Assembly (NCBI RefSeq): GCF_030157465.1
Contig: NZ_JAOAUU010000169.1
Span: 6,194 to 70,193 of the forward strand
Length of the DNA stretch: 64,000 nucleotides
Direction: 5' to 3'
Origin: Zoogloea sp.
GTDB lineage: Bacteria > Pseudomonadota > Gammaproteobacteria > Burkholderiales > Rhodocyclaceae
Each line of letters begins with the position of its first letter. The first letter of the stretch is position 1. The notes under the pieces are model-generated. The model was given only the letters and a program-made list of their open reading frames with translations, made no database searches and was not told where the DNA came from. The position numbers were made by a program, and so were the translations under genes. Positions 7,949-19,639 of the stretch are shown piece after piece.

Positions 7949-9664
7949 ATGTCAGCAACCCCACAAGCCGCCCTGAGCGGGCTCGCCCGCGCCCTGGTAC
8001 AGCACGACCGGCTCCTGGAAGCCGAAGCACTCCAGTGCTCGACGCCCACCGGAAACCCGAATGACTTCGTCATTGCCGTCATCAACCGCGGCCTGATGAG
8101 TGCCGTCGACATCGCCAGCTTCGCCGCCCGGATCTTTGGTACGCCGGCCCTCAACCTGTCGGCCTTCGATCCGGCCCACCTGGCGGTGGACGCCATCGAC
8201 CGCAAGTTGATGATCAAGCATCAGGTCGTGGCCCTCGGCCGCCGGGGCAGTCGCCTCAGCCTTGCCCTGGCCGACCCGTCCAACCTGCGCATTCTCGACG
8301 AAATCCGCTTCCAGACGGGGCTCGCCGTCGACCCGGTAGTCGTCGAAGCCCCCAAGCTCGTCGCTCTGGTCGAACACCTCTCGGAAACGGCATCGGCCGC
8401 ACTCAAGGAGCTGACCGGCGAAGAGTTCGACATGGACCTCCTCGGCCAGGAGGGCGGCATCGAACTGCCTCAACAGGAAGACAATGCCTCGGAAGTGGAT
8501 GATGCGCCGGTCGTGCGCTTCATCCAGAAACTCCTGATCGACGCGATCAACGAAGGGGCCTCGGACATCCACTTCGAACCCTACGAAAAGTACTACCGCA
8601 TCCGCTTTCGCACCGACGGCATCCTGCGCGAGATCGCCCAGCCGCCGCTTGTGCTCAAGGAAAAAATCGCCGCACGCATCAAGGTGATCTCGCGCCTCGA
8701 CATTTCCGAGAAGCGGGTGCCGCAGGACGGCCGGATGAAGCTCGTGCTGTCCAAGAGCAAGGCCATCGACTTCCGGGTCTCGACACTGCCCACGCTTTAC
8801 GGCGAAAAGATCGTCATGCGTATTCTCGACCCGAGCTCCGCGATGCTCGGCGTCGACGCCCTCGGCTACGAGCCCGACCAGAAAGCCGCGCTTCTCGACG
8901 CCGTCGGGCGCCCCTACGGCATGATCCTCGTCACCGGCCCGACCGGCAGCGGCAAGACGGTCTCCCTCTACACCTGCCTCAACCTGCTCAACAAGCCCGG
9001 CGTGAACATCAGCACCGCCGAAGACCCTGCGGAAATCAACCTTCCCGGCGTCAACCAGGTGAACGTCAACGAGAAAGCGGGCCTCACCTTTGCCTTCGCC
9101 CTGCGCGCCTTTCTGCGCCAGGATCCGGACATCATCATGGTGGGCGAAATCCGCGACCTCGAAACTGCCGAAATTTCCATCAAGGCAGCCCAGACCGGTC
9201 ACCTCGTTCTCTCCACCCTGCACACCAATGACGCGCCCTCCACGCTGGAACGGCTAAAGAATATGGGCGTCGCGCCGTTCAACATAGCGTCGTCGGTGAT
9301 CATGATCACCGCACAACGGCTGGCCCGGCGACTGTGCACCTGCAAGCAGCCCGTGGACATCCCCATTGAGGCGCTGGTTTCCGCGGGTTTCGCCGAAGAG
9401 GATCTCGACGGAAGCTGGCAACCATACGGTCCCAAGGGCTGCGAGCGGTGCAAGGGTTCCGGCTACAAGGGGCGGCTGGGCATTTACCAGGTGATGCCGA
9501 TCTCCGAAGAGATCGCACGTATAATCATGACGAACGGCAACTCGATGGATATTGCAGCCCAGGCCCAGCTGGAAGGCGTAAGGGATCTTCGCCAATCCGG
9601 CCTCCTGAAGGTGAAGCAGGGGGTCACATCGTTGACCGAAGTGCTCGCCTGCACAAACGAGTGA
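7949..9664 (+). CDS. pilB: Type IV pilus assembly ATPase PilB
   Basis: PilB is the cytoplasmic hexameric ATPase that drives pilus extension. The 571-residue protein carries an N-terminal MshEN/GSPII_E domain (residues 1-165) and a GspE/PilB ATPase core. The core contains the Walker A motif GPTGSGKT with Lys336, an Asp box (TAEDPAEINLPG), Walker B (DPDIIMVGEIRDLETAE) and a His box (GHLVLSTLHTNDAP). The cysteine pairs CTC and CERC form the usual zinc-binding tetracysteine site near residues 455-500. It heads a pilB-pilC-pilD cluster, 22 bases before pilC. No pilin gene is in the window. Confidence 0.96.
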   Translation: MSATPQAALSGLARALVQHDRLLEAEALQCSTPTGNPNDFVIAVINRGLMSAVDIASFAARIFGTPALNLSAFDPAHLAVDAIDRKLMIKHQVVALGRRGSRLSLALADPSNLRILDEIRFQTGLAVDPVVVEAPKLVALVEHLSETASAALKELTGEEFDMDLLGQEGGIELPQQEDNASEVDDAPVVRFIQKLLIDAINEGASDIHFEPYEKYYRIRFRTDGILREIAQPPLVLKEKIAARIKVISRLDISEKRVPQDGRMKLVLSKSKAIDFRVSTLPTLYGEKIVMRILDPSSAMLGVDALGYEPDQKAALLDAVGRPYGMILVTGPTGSGKTVSLYTCLNLLNKPGVNISTAEDPAEINLPGVNQVNVNEKAGLTFAFALRAFLRQDPDIIMVGEIRDLETAEISIKAAQTGHLVLSTLHTNDAPSTLERLKNMGVAPFNIASSVIMITAQRLARRLCTCKQPVDIPIEALVSAGFAEEDLDGSWQPYGPKGCERCKGSGYKGRLGIYQVMPISEEIARIIMTNGNSMDIAAQAQLEGVRDLRQSGLLKVKQGVTSLTEVLACTNE

Positions 9665-9686
9665 TCGCTTCACGCGGAAACAACTG

Positions 9687-10931
9687 ATGGCCACAGCACC
9701 CAACAAAAAATCACCAGCGCGCACCACGAACATCGCCCGCGAACACCTCTTCGTCTGGGAAGGCAAGGACAAGACCGGGAAGATCATCCGTGGCGAAATG
9801 CGTGCCACGACAGAAACCGTCGTTCAGACGGTGCTTCGCCGCCAGGGCATCCTGACCCACAAGATCCGCAAACAGGCCTTCGCCCGCGGCCGCAAGATCA
9901 CCGACAAGGACATCGCGCTTTTCACCCGCCAGCTCGCCACGATGATGCGTTCGGGCGTGCCGCTGCTGCAATCCTTCGACATTGCCATCAAAGGCTGCGG
10001 CAACCCGTCGCTGGCCCGGCTTCTCAACGACGTGCGTGCCAACGTCGAGACTGGCAGCAACCTGTCCCAGGCTTTCCGCCGTCACCCGAACCACTTTGAC
10101 GCCCTGTTCTGCAACCTTGTGGCCGCAGGCGAGCAGGCCGGCATCCTCGACTCCCCGCTCGACCGGCTCGCCACCTACAAGGAAAAGATCCTTGCCATCA
10201 AGAGCAAGATCAAGTCAGCCATGTTCTACCCGATCGCCGTGATCGTGGTGGCGGCCCTCGTGGTCTCGGTGATGATGCTGTTCGTGGTGCCCGAATTCAA
10301 AAAGGTCTTCAGCAGCTTCGGTGCCGACCTCCCGGCGCCAACCATGCTCGTCATCGCGGTATCGGACTTTTTCGTCAGCTACTGGTATTTCGCGTTCGGC
10401 ATCATATTCGGGACCATCGCGGGGATTTCATATACCTACAAGCATTCGGTACCCATGCAGATGGCCGTGGACAGGGCGGTCCTGCAGTTCCCGGTCATCG
10501 GCGAGGTGATCCGCAAGGCCACCATCGCCCGCTGGACACGAACACTCTCCACGATGTTTGCGGCCGGCGTTCCCCTCGTCGAAGCGCTCGATTCCGTTGG
10601 CGGCGCAGCCGGCAACGTGGTCTACAAAAACGCCACCAAACAGATCCAGTCCGATGTCAGCACCGGCACCAGCCTCACCGTCGCCATGCAGAACACCCTC
10701 GTCTTCCCGACCATGGTGATCCAGATGGTGTCCATCGGCGAGGAATCGGGCCAGCTCGACTCCATGCTCAGCCGGGTCGCCGACTTCTTCGAGCGCGAGG
10801 TCGACGATGCAGTCGCCGGCCTGAGCCAGCTCCTCGAGCCGATCATCATGGTTTTCCTCGGCGTTGTGATCGGCGGCCTCGTCGTCGCCATGTACCTCCC
10901 GATTTTCAAGCTTGGCGCAGTCGTCGGCTAA
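9687..10931 (+). CDS. pilC: Type IV pilus inner membrane platform protein PilC
   Basis: PilC forms the inner-membrane platform on which pilin subunits are assembled. The 414-residue protein contains two type II secretion F domains (about 85-200 and 285-405), each beginning with the family signature (LFTRQLATMMRSGVPLLQSF and WTRTLSTMFAAGVPLVEAL). Three hydrophobic segments are visible at about 180-200, 230-250 and 385-410. The length is normal for PilC. It sits between pilB and pilD with gaps of about 20 bases, so the three genes are almost certainly cotranscribed. Confidence 0.95.
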   Translation: MATAPNKKSPARTTNIAREHLFVWEGKDKTGKIIRGEMRATTETVVQTVLRRQGILTHKIRKQAFARGRKITDKDIALFTRQLATMMRSGVPLLQSFDIAIKGCGNPSLARLLNDVRANVETGSNLSQAFRRHPNHFDALFCNLVAAGEQAGILDSPLDRLATYKEKILAIKSKIKSAMFYPIAVIVVAALVVSVMMLFVVPEFKKVFSSFGADLPAPTMLVIAVSDFFVSYWYFAFGIIFGTIAGISYTYKHSVPMQMAVDRAVLQFPVIGEVIRKATIARWTRTLSTMFAAGVPLVEALDSVGGAAGNVVYKNATKQIQSDVSTGTSLTVAMQNTLVFPTMVIQMVSIGEESGQLDSMLSRVADFFEREVDDAVAGLSQLLEPIIMVFLGVVIGGLVVAMYLPIFKLGAVVG

Positions 10932-10952
10932 GCCCGGCACTCACCGCACCCC

Positions 10953-11810
10953 ATGGAAATCTTCCAGGATCCCCTTGTCTTCGTGACGACCTGCACGCTG
11001 CTCGGCCTGTTCGTCGGCAGCTTCCTGAACGTCGTCATCCACCGCCTTCCGGTGATGATGGAGCACGAATGGCAGGCCGAAGCCGCCAGCCTGCGGGGCG
11101 AGGACGAGGGCGTCACTGCCAGCCCGCAGCGCTTCAATCTTGCCACCCCGCGCTCCCGCTGCCCCCACTGCGGCCACCTCATCAGCGCCCTCGAGAACAT
11201 CCCGGTGGTCAGCTACATCCTGCTCCGCGGCCGCTGCCGGCACTGCAGCGCATCCATCAGCCCCCGCTACCCGCTGATCGAAGTTCTCTGCGCGGTGCTG
11301 TCGGGCTTTACCGCCCTCCACTTCGGATACGGCCTGGCTGCCGTCGGGGCGCTGGTTTTCGTGTGGTCCATGATCGCCCTGTGCTTCATCGACCTCGACA
11401 CCCAGCTGCTGCCGGACAGCATTACCCTGCCCCTGCTGTGGCTCGGCCTGCTGCTTAACCTCGGCAACACCTACACCGACATCACCGGCGCAGTGGTCGG
11501 CGCGGCAGCCGGCTACCTCACACTGTGGTCGGTGTACTGGCTGTTCAAGCTCGCCACCGGCAAGGAAGGCATGGGCTACGGCGACTTCAAGCTCCTCGCC
11601 GCCATTGGCGCCTGGCTCGGCTGGCAGATACTCCCCCTTACCATCCTGCTGTCGTCGCTGGTCGGCGCGGTGGTCGGCATCGCCCTCATCGTCTTTCGCA
11701 GGCACGGCCGCGAAATCCCCATCCCCTTCGGCCCCTACCTCGCGGCAGCCGGCCTGCTGGCGCTCTACTGGGGCACCCCGCTGACCGCCGCCTACGTCGG
11801 CCTGCTCTGA
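10953..11810 (+). CDS. pilD: Prepilin peptidase/N-methyltransferase PilD
   Basis: PilD cleaves the leader peptide of type IV prepilins and type II pseudopilins and N-methylates the new N-terminus. The 285-residue membrane protein has the N-terminal domain with two CxxC pairs (CPHCGHL and CRHC, around residues 70-95) that mark the bifunctional form. The two catalytic aspartates lie in FIDLDTQLLPD and GYGDFKLLAAIG. About eight membrane segments are present. It closes the pilBCD cluster. The frequent neighbour coaE is absent; the next gene is fmdB. Confidence 0.95.
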   Translation: MEIFQDPLVFVTTCTLLGLFVGSFLNVVIHRLPVMMEHEWQAEAASLRGEDEGVTASPQRFNLATPRSRCPHCGHLISALENIPVVSYILLRGRCRHCSASISPRYPLIEVLCAVLSGFTALHFGYGLAAVGALVFVWSMIALCFIDLDTQLLPDSITLPLLWLGLLLNLGNTYTDITGAVVGAAAGYLTLWSVYWLFKLATGKEGMGYGDFKLLAAIGAWLGWQILPLTILLSSLVGAVVGIALIVFRRHGREIPIPFGPYLAAAGLLALYWGTPLTAAYVGLL

Positions 11811-11921
11811 TGCTCGCAGCTTGAAACATCCGCTTCCACCCCCATCTAGGTGGAAGCGGGTCTGTTTCGCCCGATGTTGCGATGCGCTAAACTTCGTCCC
11901 ATTGACTTTCCGGAGCTCGTC

Positions 11922-12188
11922 ATGCCCATCTACGAGTATCGCTGCAGCGCCTGCGGCCATCAAAAAGACCATCTTCAGAAAATGAGCGATGCCCCGCTCA
12001 CCACCTGCCCCGCCTGTGGCGCCGAAAGCTACGCCAAGCAGCTCTCGGCCGCAGGCTTCCAGCTCAAGGGCAGCGGCTGGTACGCCACCGACTTCAAGGG
12101 CAGCACCGGCGCAAGCCCGAAAACCGAGCCCACAAAATCCGAAAGCCCGGCATCCACCCCCTGCGGCGGCAGTTGCGCGTGTCACTGA
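11922..12188 (+). CDS. FmdB family zinc-ribbon protein
   Basis: This 88-residue protein begins with the FmdB/CxxC_CxxC_SSSS signature MPIYEYRCSACGH. A second pair, CPACGAES, completes a four-cysteine zinc ribbon. The middle holds the usual family segment around GFQLKGSGWYATDFK, and the tail is low-complexity Pro/Ser/Lys ending in CGGSCACH. The ATG at 11922 is preferred over upstream codons because it starts the conserved domain. FmdB proteins are annotated as putative regulators, with little direct evidence. It is followed by a DUF502 gene and aspS, a repeatedly seen betaproteobacterial order. Confidence 0.88.
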   Translation: MPIYEYRCSACGHQKDHLQKMSDAPLTTCPACGAESYAKQLSAAGFQLKGSGWYATDFKGSTGASPKTEPTKSESPASTPCGGSCACH

Positions 12189-12214
12189 GTGCAGACGCAC
12201 GCGAACGTCGCTGA

Positions 12215-12850
12215 ATGAAAAAATACTTCGTTACCGGACTGCTGATCTGGATTCCGCTGGTCATCACCTTCGTGGTGCTGGCCTGGATCATCAACACCCT
12301 CGACCAGATCCTCCTGCTGGTTCCAGCCACTGTCCGGCCGGAAGCCTTCCTCGGCTTCCATATGCCCGGCATCGGCGTCCTCGTGTCGCTGCTCCTGATC
12401 CTGCTCACCGGCCTCGCAGCAGCCAACTTCGTCGGCCAGCGCATGGTGCGCTTCTGGGAAGGCGTGCTGTCGCGCATTCCCGTCGTCAAGTCGATCTACT
12501 ACAGCGTCAAGCAGGTTTCCGACACCTTGCTGTCCAGCAACGGCCAGGCCTTTCGCAAGGCCCTGCTGATCCAGTACCCCCGCGAAGGCATGTGGACCAT
12601 CGGCTTCCAGACCGGCACGCCGGGCGGTGATGCGGCCCACCATCTGGGCAACGACTTCGTCAGCGTTTATGTGCCGACCACGCCGAACCCCACCTCCGGC
12701 TTCTTCCTGATGCTGCCCCGCAAGGACGCCATCGAGCTCGACATGAGCGTCGATGAAGCCCTCAAGTACATCATCTCGATGGGCGTCGTTGCCCCCCCGC
12801 CCGGCCGGGCCCGGGTGCCGCAGCCCGCATCAGCCCTTCTGAATCAATAA
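12215..12850 (+). CDS. DUF502 family inner membrane protein
   Basis: The 211-residue protein has two N-terminal membrane helices (about 5-30 and 50-75, with [17 protein letters not shown] and [19 protein letters not shown]). The DUF502 core follows, including [20 protein letters not shown] and [19 protein letters not shown]. The family is conserved in bacteria and in plant COV proteins, but its biochemical role is unknown. It lies between fmdB (26 bases upstream) and aspS (52 bases downstream) in what looks like one transcription unit. Confidence 0.88.
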   Translation: MKKYFVTGLLIWIPLVITFVVLAWIINTLDQILLLVPATVRPEAFLGFHMPGIGVLVSLLLILLTGLAAANFVGQRMVRFWEGVLSRIPVVKSIYYSVKQVSDTLLSSNGQAFRKALLIQYPREGMWTIGFQTGTPGGDAAHHLGNDFVSVYVPTTPNPTSGFFLMLPRKDAIELDMSVDEALKYIISMGVVAPPPGRARVPQPASALLNQ

Positions 12851-12902
12851 ACGCGCTTGTCCGGCAGGCGCGTTCCGTTTTCCCAGGAATAAAGACCCCA
12901 CC

Positions 12903-14693
<1,791 letters not shown>

Positions 14694-14711
14694 TCGCAAA
14701 CTGCGTCACAC

Positions 14712-14742
14712 CAAGGGGCGAACGGCCGGGCCGTTCGCCCTT
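14712..14742 (+). terminator. Rho-independent terminator of the fmdB-DUF502-aspS unit
   Basis: GGGCGAACGGCC pairs with GGCCGTTCGCCC (roughly 14715-14738), a near-perfect GC-rich stem with almost no loop, followed directly by TTTTTCTTT. Confidence 0.93.
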
Positions 14743-14813
14743 TTTCTTTGCCCCGGCCCTCAAGAAAGCGCCTGCAGCGCCGTTGCACAGTCGTTCTTGC
14801 GACTTGTGCCCAC

Positions 14814-16439
14814 ATGCCCCCAGTGATCGATCTCGACACCATCTCCGCCCTCATCGTCGAAGCCAATCCGAGCATGCGGACGCAGCTCCGCAACATGCTC
14901 AACATGAGCGGCATCAACAAGGTTCAATTCGCCGTCACGGCCGGGGTCGCGGTTCGCAAGCTGCGCGACGGGCGCTACGACCTCATCCTTTGCGAATACC
15001 ACATCGGCGACGGTCAGGACGGCCAGCACCTGCTCGAAGACCTGCGTCACAACGCCATCATCCCGCTATCGACACTGTTCGTCATGGTTACCGGCGAGCG
15101 CCAGTACGAGCGCGTCGTCAGCGCCGCCGAACTGGCGCCCAACGACTACATCCTCAAACCCTTCGCCGCCGACACCCTGCACGACCGCATCCTGCGTGCC
15201 CTCGACAAGCGTGAAGCGTTCATGCCGGCCTATCGGCTGATCGAACTCGGCAACGTGCCCGATGCCATCACCTACTGCACCGGGGCCGAGGGCACCTACC
15301 CCCAGTGGCAGCTCGACTTCATGCGCCTCAGGGCCGAACTGCACGTCGCCAGCGGTCATGCCGACGAAGCCCAGCACCTTTACGAACGCATCCTCGAGAC
15401 CCGCAGCGTTCCCTGGGCCCGCCTCGGCCTGGCCAAAGCCCTGTTCATGCAGCGGCGCTACGCTGAAGCCGAAGACATGCTGCAAGCCCTGGTCAACGAA
15501 AACGATCTGTTCGTGGACGCCTACGACTGGCTCTCGCGCACCCGCGAAGCAGCCGGCGAGCTCGAATCCGCGCGCAGCATCCTCGCCACGGCCACCGCGC
15601 TGTCGCCCCACCGGGTCGGACGCCTGCGCCGCCTCGGCGAGCTTTCCATCGAAACCGGCGACCACGAAGGCGCCGAGAAAATTCTCAGCGAGGTCGTGCG
15701 CAAGGGTAAGTATTCGGACTTCCGCGACCCGGAAGACCATGTGCGCCTGATCCAGGCCCAGCTCGGAAAGGGCGACACAACCCAGGCCGAAGCGACAATT
15801 CGGGATCTCGAACGCTCGATGGCCGGGCTGGACAAGACCCGCTCCTGCTCGGCGCTGTCGAACGTCCTCGTGCATGTGAAAAAGGGCGATACCGAGCGCG
15901 CGGGGGAAGCCATCAAATCCCTTCTTGCCGAAGAAGGAGCCTCGCAAGGCTTATCACTCAAGCTGAAGGGAGAGCTCGCCCGCGCCTGTTTCGCCACCCA
16001 GCTTGAAGACCAGGGCGCCGCAGTCGTCCTGGACATCATGCGCAACGCGCCCGACCAGCGAACTCTCGCCAACGCCAAATCCATGCTCAAGGACGCTGAC
16101 CGGGTCGAACTGGGCGAGCGCCTGGAAGGACAGATCAACGGCGAGGTCAAGGATCTCGTCTCCGAAGGCGCCCGCAAGGCCCAGAGCGGCGATTTCGACG
16201 GTGCCGTGCAGTTCATGCTGGCCGCGGTGCGGCGCATGCCGGGCAACACCCACGTGCTCTTCAACGCCACCCTGGCGCTCCTCAAGCACATCGAAAACTG
16301 CGGCTGGAACGAACGCTTCGCCGAGCAGGCCCGCGGCATGATCGAGCGCGGCGGACAGCAGGATCCGGGCAATCCGCGCCTTGCCGCCATCACCACCTAC
16401 TACTACAACCTCCTGAAGAAGTACGGCATCCAGCCCTGA
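14814..16439 (+). CDS. Receiver domain protein with tetratricopeptide repeats
   Basis: The 541-residue product has an N-terminal CheY-like receiver (residues 8-130; phospho-acceptor region YDLILCEYHIGDGQDG, conserved Thr/Lys regions VMVTGERQ and YILKPFAAD). TPR-like helical repeats then extend to the C-terminus (for example ARLGLAKALFMQRRYAEAEDML and DFDGAVQFMLAAVRRMPGN). No DNA-binding or enzymatic output domain is seen, so it probably works by protein contacts. The acceptor position reads C-E-Y, so the usual Asp is displaced and phosphorylation is uncertain. The ATG at 14814 is chosen over an upstream start inside the aspS terminator region. Confidence 0.82.
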   Translation: MPPVIDLDTISALIVEANPSMRTQLRNMLNMSGINKVQFAVTAGVAVRKLRDGRYDLILCEYHIGDGQDGQHLLEDLRHNAIIPLSTLFVMVTGERQYERVVSAAELAPNDYILKPFAADTLHDRILRALDKREAFMPAYRLIELGNVPDAITYCTGAEGTYPQWQLDFMRLRAELHVASGHADEAQHLYERILETRSVPWARLGLAKALFMQRRYAEAEDMLQALVNENDLFVDAYDWLSRTREAAGELESARSILATATALSPHRVGRLRRLGELSIETGDHEGAEKILSEVVRKGKYSDFRDPEDHVRLIQAQLGKGDTTQAEATIRDLERSMAGLDKTRSCSALSNVLVHVKKGDTERAGEAIKSLLAEEGASQGLSLKLKGELARACFATQLEDQGAAVVLDIMRNAPDQRTLANAKSMLKDADRVELGERLEGQINGEVKDLVSEGARKAQSGDFDGAVQFMLAAVRRMPGNTHVLFNATLALLKHIENCGWNERFAEQARGMIERGGQQDPGNPRLAAITTYYYNLLKKYGIQP

Positions 16440-16491
16440 CGCGCGGGCTGCTACACTGGCAAGCGGATCCTCCGTCATCGCCAGGTACGCC

Positions 16492-16869
16492 ATGCTCGCT
16501 CGCTACTTCCGATTCCTTGCTGTTCTCCTTCTTCTTTTTGCCGGCGCGGCCAACGCCCGTGACTTCCTCGACTGGCGGAGCAACGAGATCGCCACCGTTG
16601 CCGCCGCCGCGCTGCCGGCGGAAGCACGCGAAACCCTCGCGCTGATCCACCAGGGCGGCCCTTACCCCTATCGCCGGGACGGTATCACCTTCCAGAACCG
16701 CGAAGGCCGGCTGCCCGGCGCCGCCCGCGGCTACTACCGCGAATTCACCGTCACCACACCCGGCTCCCGCGACCGCGGCGCCCGGCGAATCATCAGCGGT
16801 GGCCAGCCCCCGGTGGTCTTTTACTACTCGGATGACCACTACCGCAGCTTCCGGCGCATTCGCGAGTAA
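16492..16869 (+). CDS. Exported barnase-like guanyl-specific ribonuclease
   Basis: The 125-residue protein begins with a signal peptide (hydrophobic AVLLLLFAGAANA, cleavage expected near residue 22). It then carries the microbial RNase N1/T1 fold signature FQNREGRLP (67-75), YYREFTV with Glu84, GARRI with Arg99, and YYSDDHYRSF with His116. These align with the catalytic Glu73, Arg83 and His102 of barnase. It probably cleaves RNA after G outside the cytoplasm. The next gene, six bases on, encodes a barstar-family inhibitor, as in Bacillus and many betaproteobacteria. All visible catalytic residues are intact. Confidence 0.88.
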   Translation: MLARYFRFLAVLLLLFAGAANARDFLDWRSNEIATVAAAALPAEARETLALIHQGGPYPYRRDGITFQNREGRLPGAARGYYREFTVTTPGSRDRGARRIISGGQPPVVFYYSDDHYRSFRRIRE

Positions 16870-16875
16870 GCCACC

Positions 16876-17319
16876 ATGAGCACCGACAAACTCGACTCCC
16901 TGCTGTCCCGCGCCGAACGGGCCGGGATCTACCACATGCCCTACGCCGCCGACCTTGCCCTTGAAGAAGCCGCCGAAAGCCTCGACTACCCGATGCACCG
17001 TATCAACCTGTCCAAAGTCACCGACAAGGACGGGTTTCTCGACGCCATCGGCAAGGCCCTCGACTTTCCCGACTGGTACGGCCACAACTGGGATGCGCTG
17101 GCCGACTGCCTGACCGATCTGTCATGGATGGCCGCCGACGGCTACGTGATCGTTCTCGACCACGCCGATGCCTTCGCCCGCGCCAACCCCACCGACTTCG
17201 CCACCGCCTTGTCAATTTTCCAGGATGCGGCAGACACCTGGCGCGAGGACGGCATTCCGTTCTGGGCACTGATCGGCACCGCAACCGACGGCATCGCCTG
17301 GCTGCGCGAGCTGGAATGA
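16876..17319 (+). CDS. Barstar family RNase inhibitor
   Basis: The 147-residue cytosolic protein contains the barstar core from about residue 40 on: MHRINLSKVTDKDGFLDAIGKAL, then FPDWYGHNWDALADCLTDL, whose WYGxNWDAL(W/D) motif includes the acidic residues that plug the RNase active site. An N-terminal extension of about 40 residues is present, common in betaproteobacterial barstars. Lying six bases after the barnase-like gene, it should protect the producing cell from prematurely active enzyme. Confidence 0.9.
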   Translation: MSTDKLDSLLSRAERAGIYHMPYAADLALEEAAESLDYPMHRINLSKVTDKDGFLDAIGKALDFPDWYGHNWDALADCLTDLSWMAADGYVIVLDHADAFARANPTDFATALSIFQDAADTWREDGIPFWALIGTATDGIAWLRELE

Positions 17320-17326
17320 ACCTGGC

Positions 17327-17809
17327 GTGAGCGAGGCATTCAAGCAGCCGGTCTCGGTGCTGGTGGTGATCCACACCCCACAGCTCGACATCCTGCTGCT
17401 CGAACGGGCCAGCGGAGCCGGCCTGTGGCAATCGGTCACGGGCAGCCGGGAAGGCGATGAAACACTGCCCGCCACGGCCCTGCGCGAAGTGGCCGAGGAA
17501 ACCGGCATCGCGGCCACCGCCGACGCGCTCGTCGACTGGCGCCTCGGCAACCGCTTCCCTATCCTGCCGCCCTGGCAGGGCAAGTTCGCCCCCGGCGTGA
17601 GCCACAACATCGAGCACGTCTTCAGCCTCCCGGTGCCGGCCATCGTGCCCGTGCGCCTTGCGCCTGACGAACACACCGCCGCCCGCTGGCTGCCCTGGCA
17701 GGAAGCCGCCGAAGCGGTGTTCTCATGGACCAACCGCGACGCGATCCGCCTCGTCGCGCGGGCACTCAGCGCGGCCCGGCTCCCGGTAGCGCCTCGATCT
17801 TCTTTCTGA
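17327..17809 (+). CDS. nudB: Dihydroneopterin triphosphate diphosphatase (Nudix)
   Basis: NudB removes pyrophosphate from dihydroneopterin triphosphate in folate synthesis. The 160-residue protein has a complete Nudix box, GSREGDETLPATALREVAEETG (catalytic REVAEETG), and the NudB-type N-terminus PVSVLVVIHTP. The C-terminal region around NIEHVFSLPVP also fits NudB rather than a generic Nudix hydrolase. It begins at a GTG (17327) eight bases after the barstar stop codon. Its last 44 bases overlap the convergent CWC gene. A second folate gene, folB, lies far away at 54.2 kb. Confidence 0.88.
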   Translation: MSEAFKQPVSVLVVIHTPQLDILLLERASGAGLWQSVTGSREGDETLPATALREVAEETGIAATADALVDWRLGNRFPILPPWQGKFAPGVSHNIEHVFSLPVPAIVPVRLAPDEHTAARWLPWQEAAEAVFSWTNRDAIRLVARALSAARLPVAPRSSF

Positions 17810-17975
17810 GGCAATCGGGACAGTAACAGGAGCCCGCCGCCCCCTCCGGCACCGCAAGCAGCGGCGGAAAGGCCACGCACCAACAGCTCGTCTGGCCGGC
17901 GTTCATGCCGCAGGTGAACAACGCACCGCACTCGGGGCAAACGTTCGTCGGCGCCACATTCCTGCTGTCTTCCAT
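17766..17975 (-). CDS. Cysteine-rich CWC family protein
   Basis: This 69-residue protein has the pattern CPECGALFTCGMNAG, then SCWCVAFPP, then CYCPDCLRKKI, which is the CWC family (PF14375-like) arrangement of eight cysteines, probably binding zinc. The start at 17975 has an AGGAA ribosome binding site eight bases upstream; the open frame continues further but the extra residues are not family-like. It converges on nudB and the two 3' ends overlap by 44 bases. The function is unknown. Confidence 0.82.
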   Translation of the reverse strand: MEDSRNVAPTNVCPECGALFTCGMNAGQTSCWCVAFPPLLAVPEGAAGSCYCPDCLRKKIEALPGAGPR

Positions 17976-18023
17976 TTCGTTATTCCTGTTTTGACAAGCA
18001 TCAAGTTTATCCACCCGGAGGGG

Positions 18024-18052
18024 CTTGAAGTAGCAATCGGTGCGCCCTATAT
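18024..18052 (+). promoter_or_regulatory. Sigma-32 (RpoH) type heat-shock promoter of hsp20
   Basis: CTTGAAG (18024-18030) and CCCTATAT (18045-18052), separated by 14 bases, match the RpoH consensus CTTGAAA - 13 to 15 bases - CCCCATNT. The expected transcription start is about 50 bases ahead of the hsp20 ATG. Confidence 0.82.
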
Positions 18053-18110
18053 ATGCATCAGAGAAGGCGTATCGCCCTCTGCACAGCAACCCGAAAAAGG
18101 AGATTTACGC

Positions 18111-19551
<1,441 letters not shown>

Positions 19552-19639
19552 GCTCTTCCCCTTCCGCAGCCAGCGGAACTCCGGGGCACGGCGGGGAGTC
19601 TTCCCCTCTGATGCCCCGGCTTGCTTCCTACCCATACCG

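Noticed and set aside
7952-9223. 423-codon open frame antisense to pilB
   Set aside because: The composition is a mirror of pilB codon bias (D/G/V/H-rich) with no motifs or ribosome binding site. GC-rich genes routinely leave the antisense frame open.
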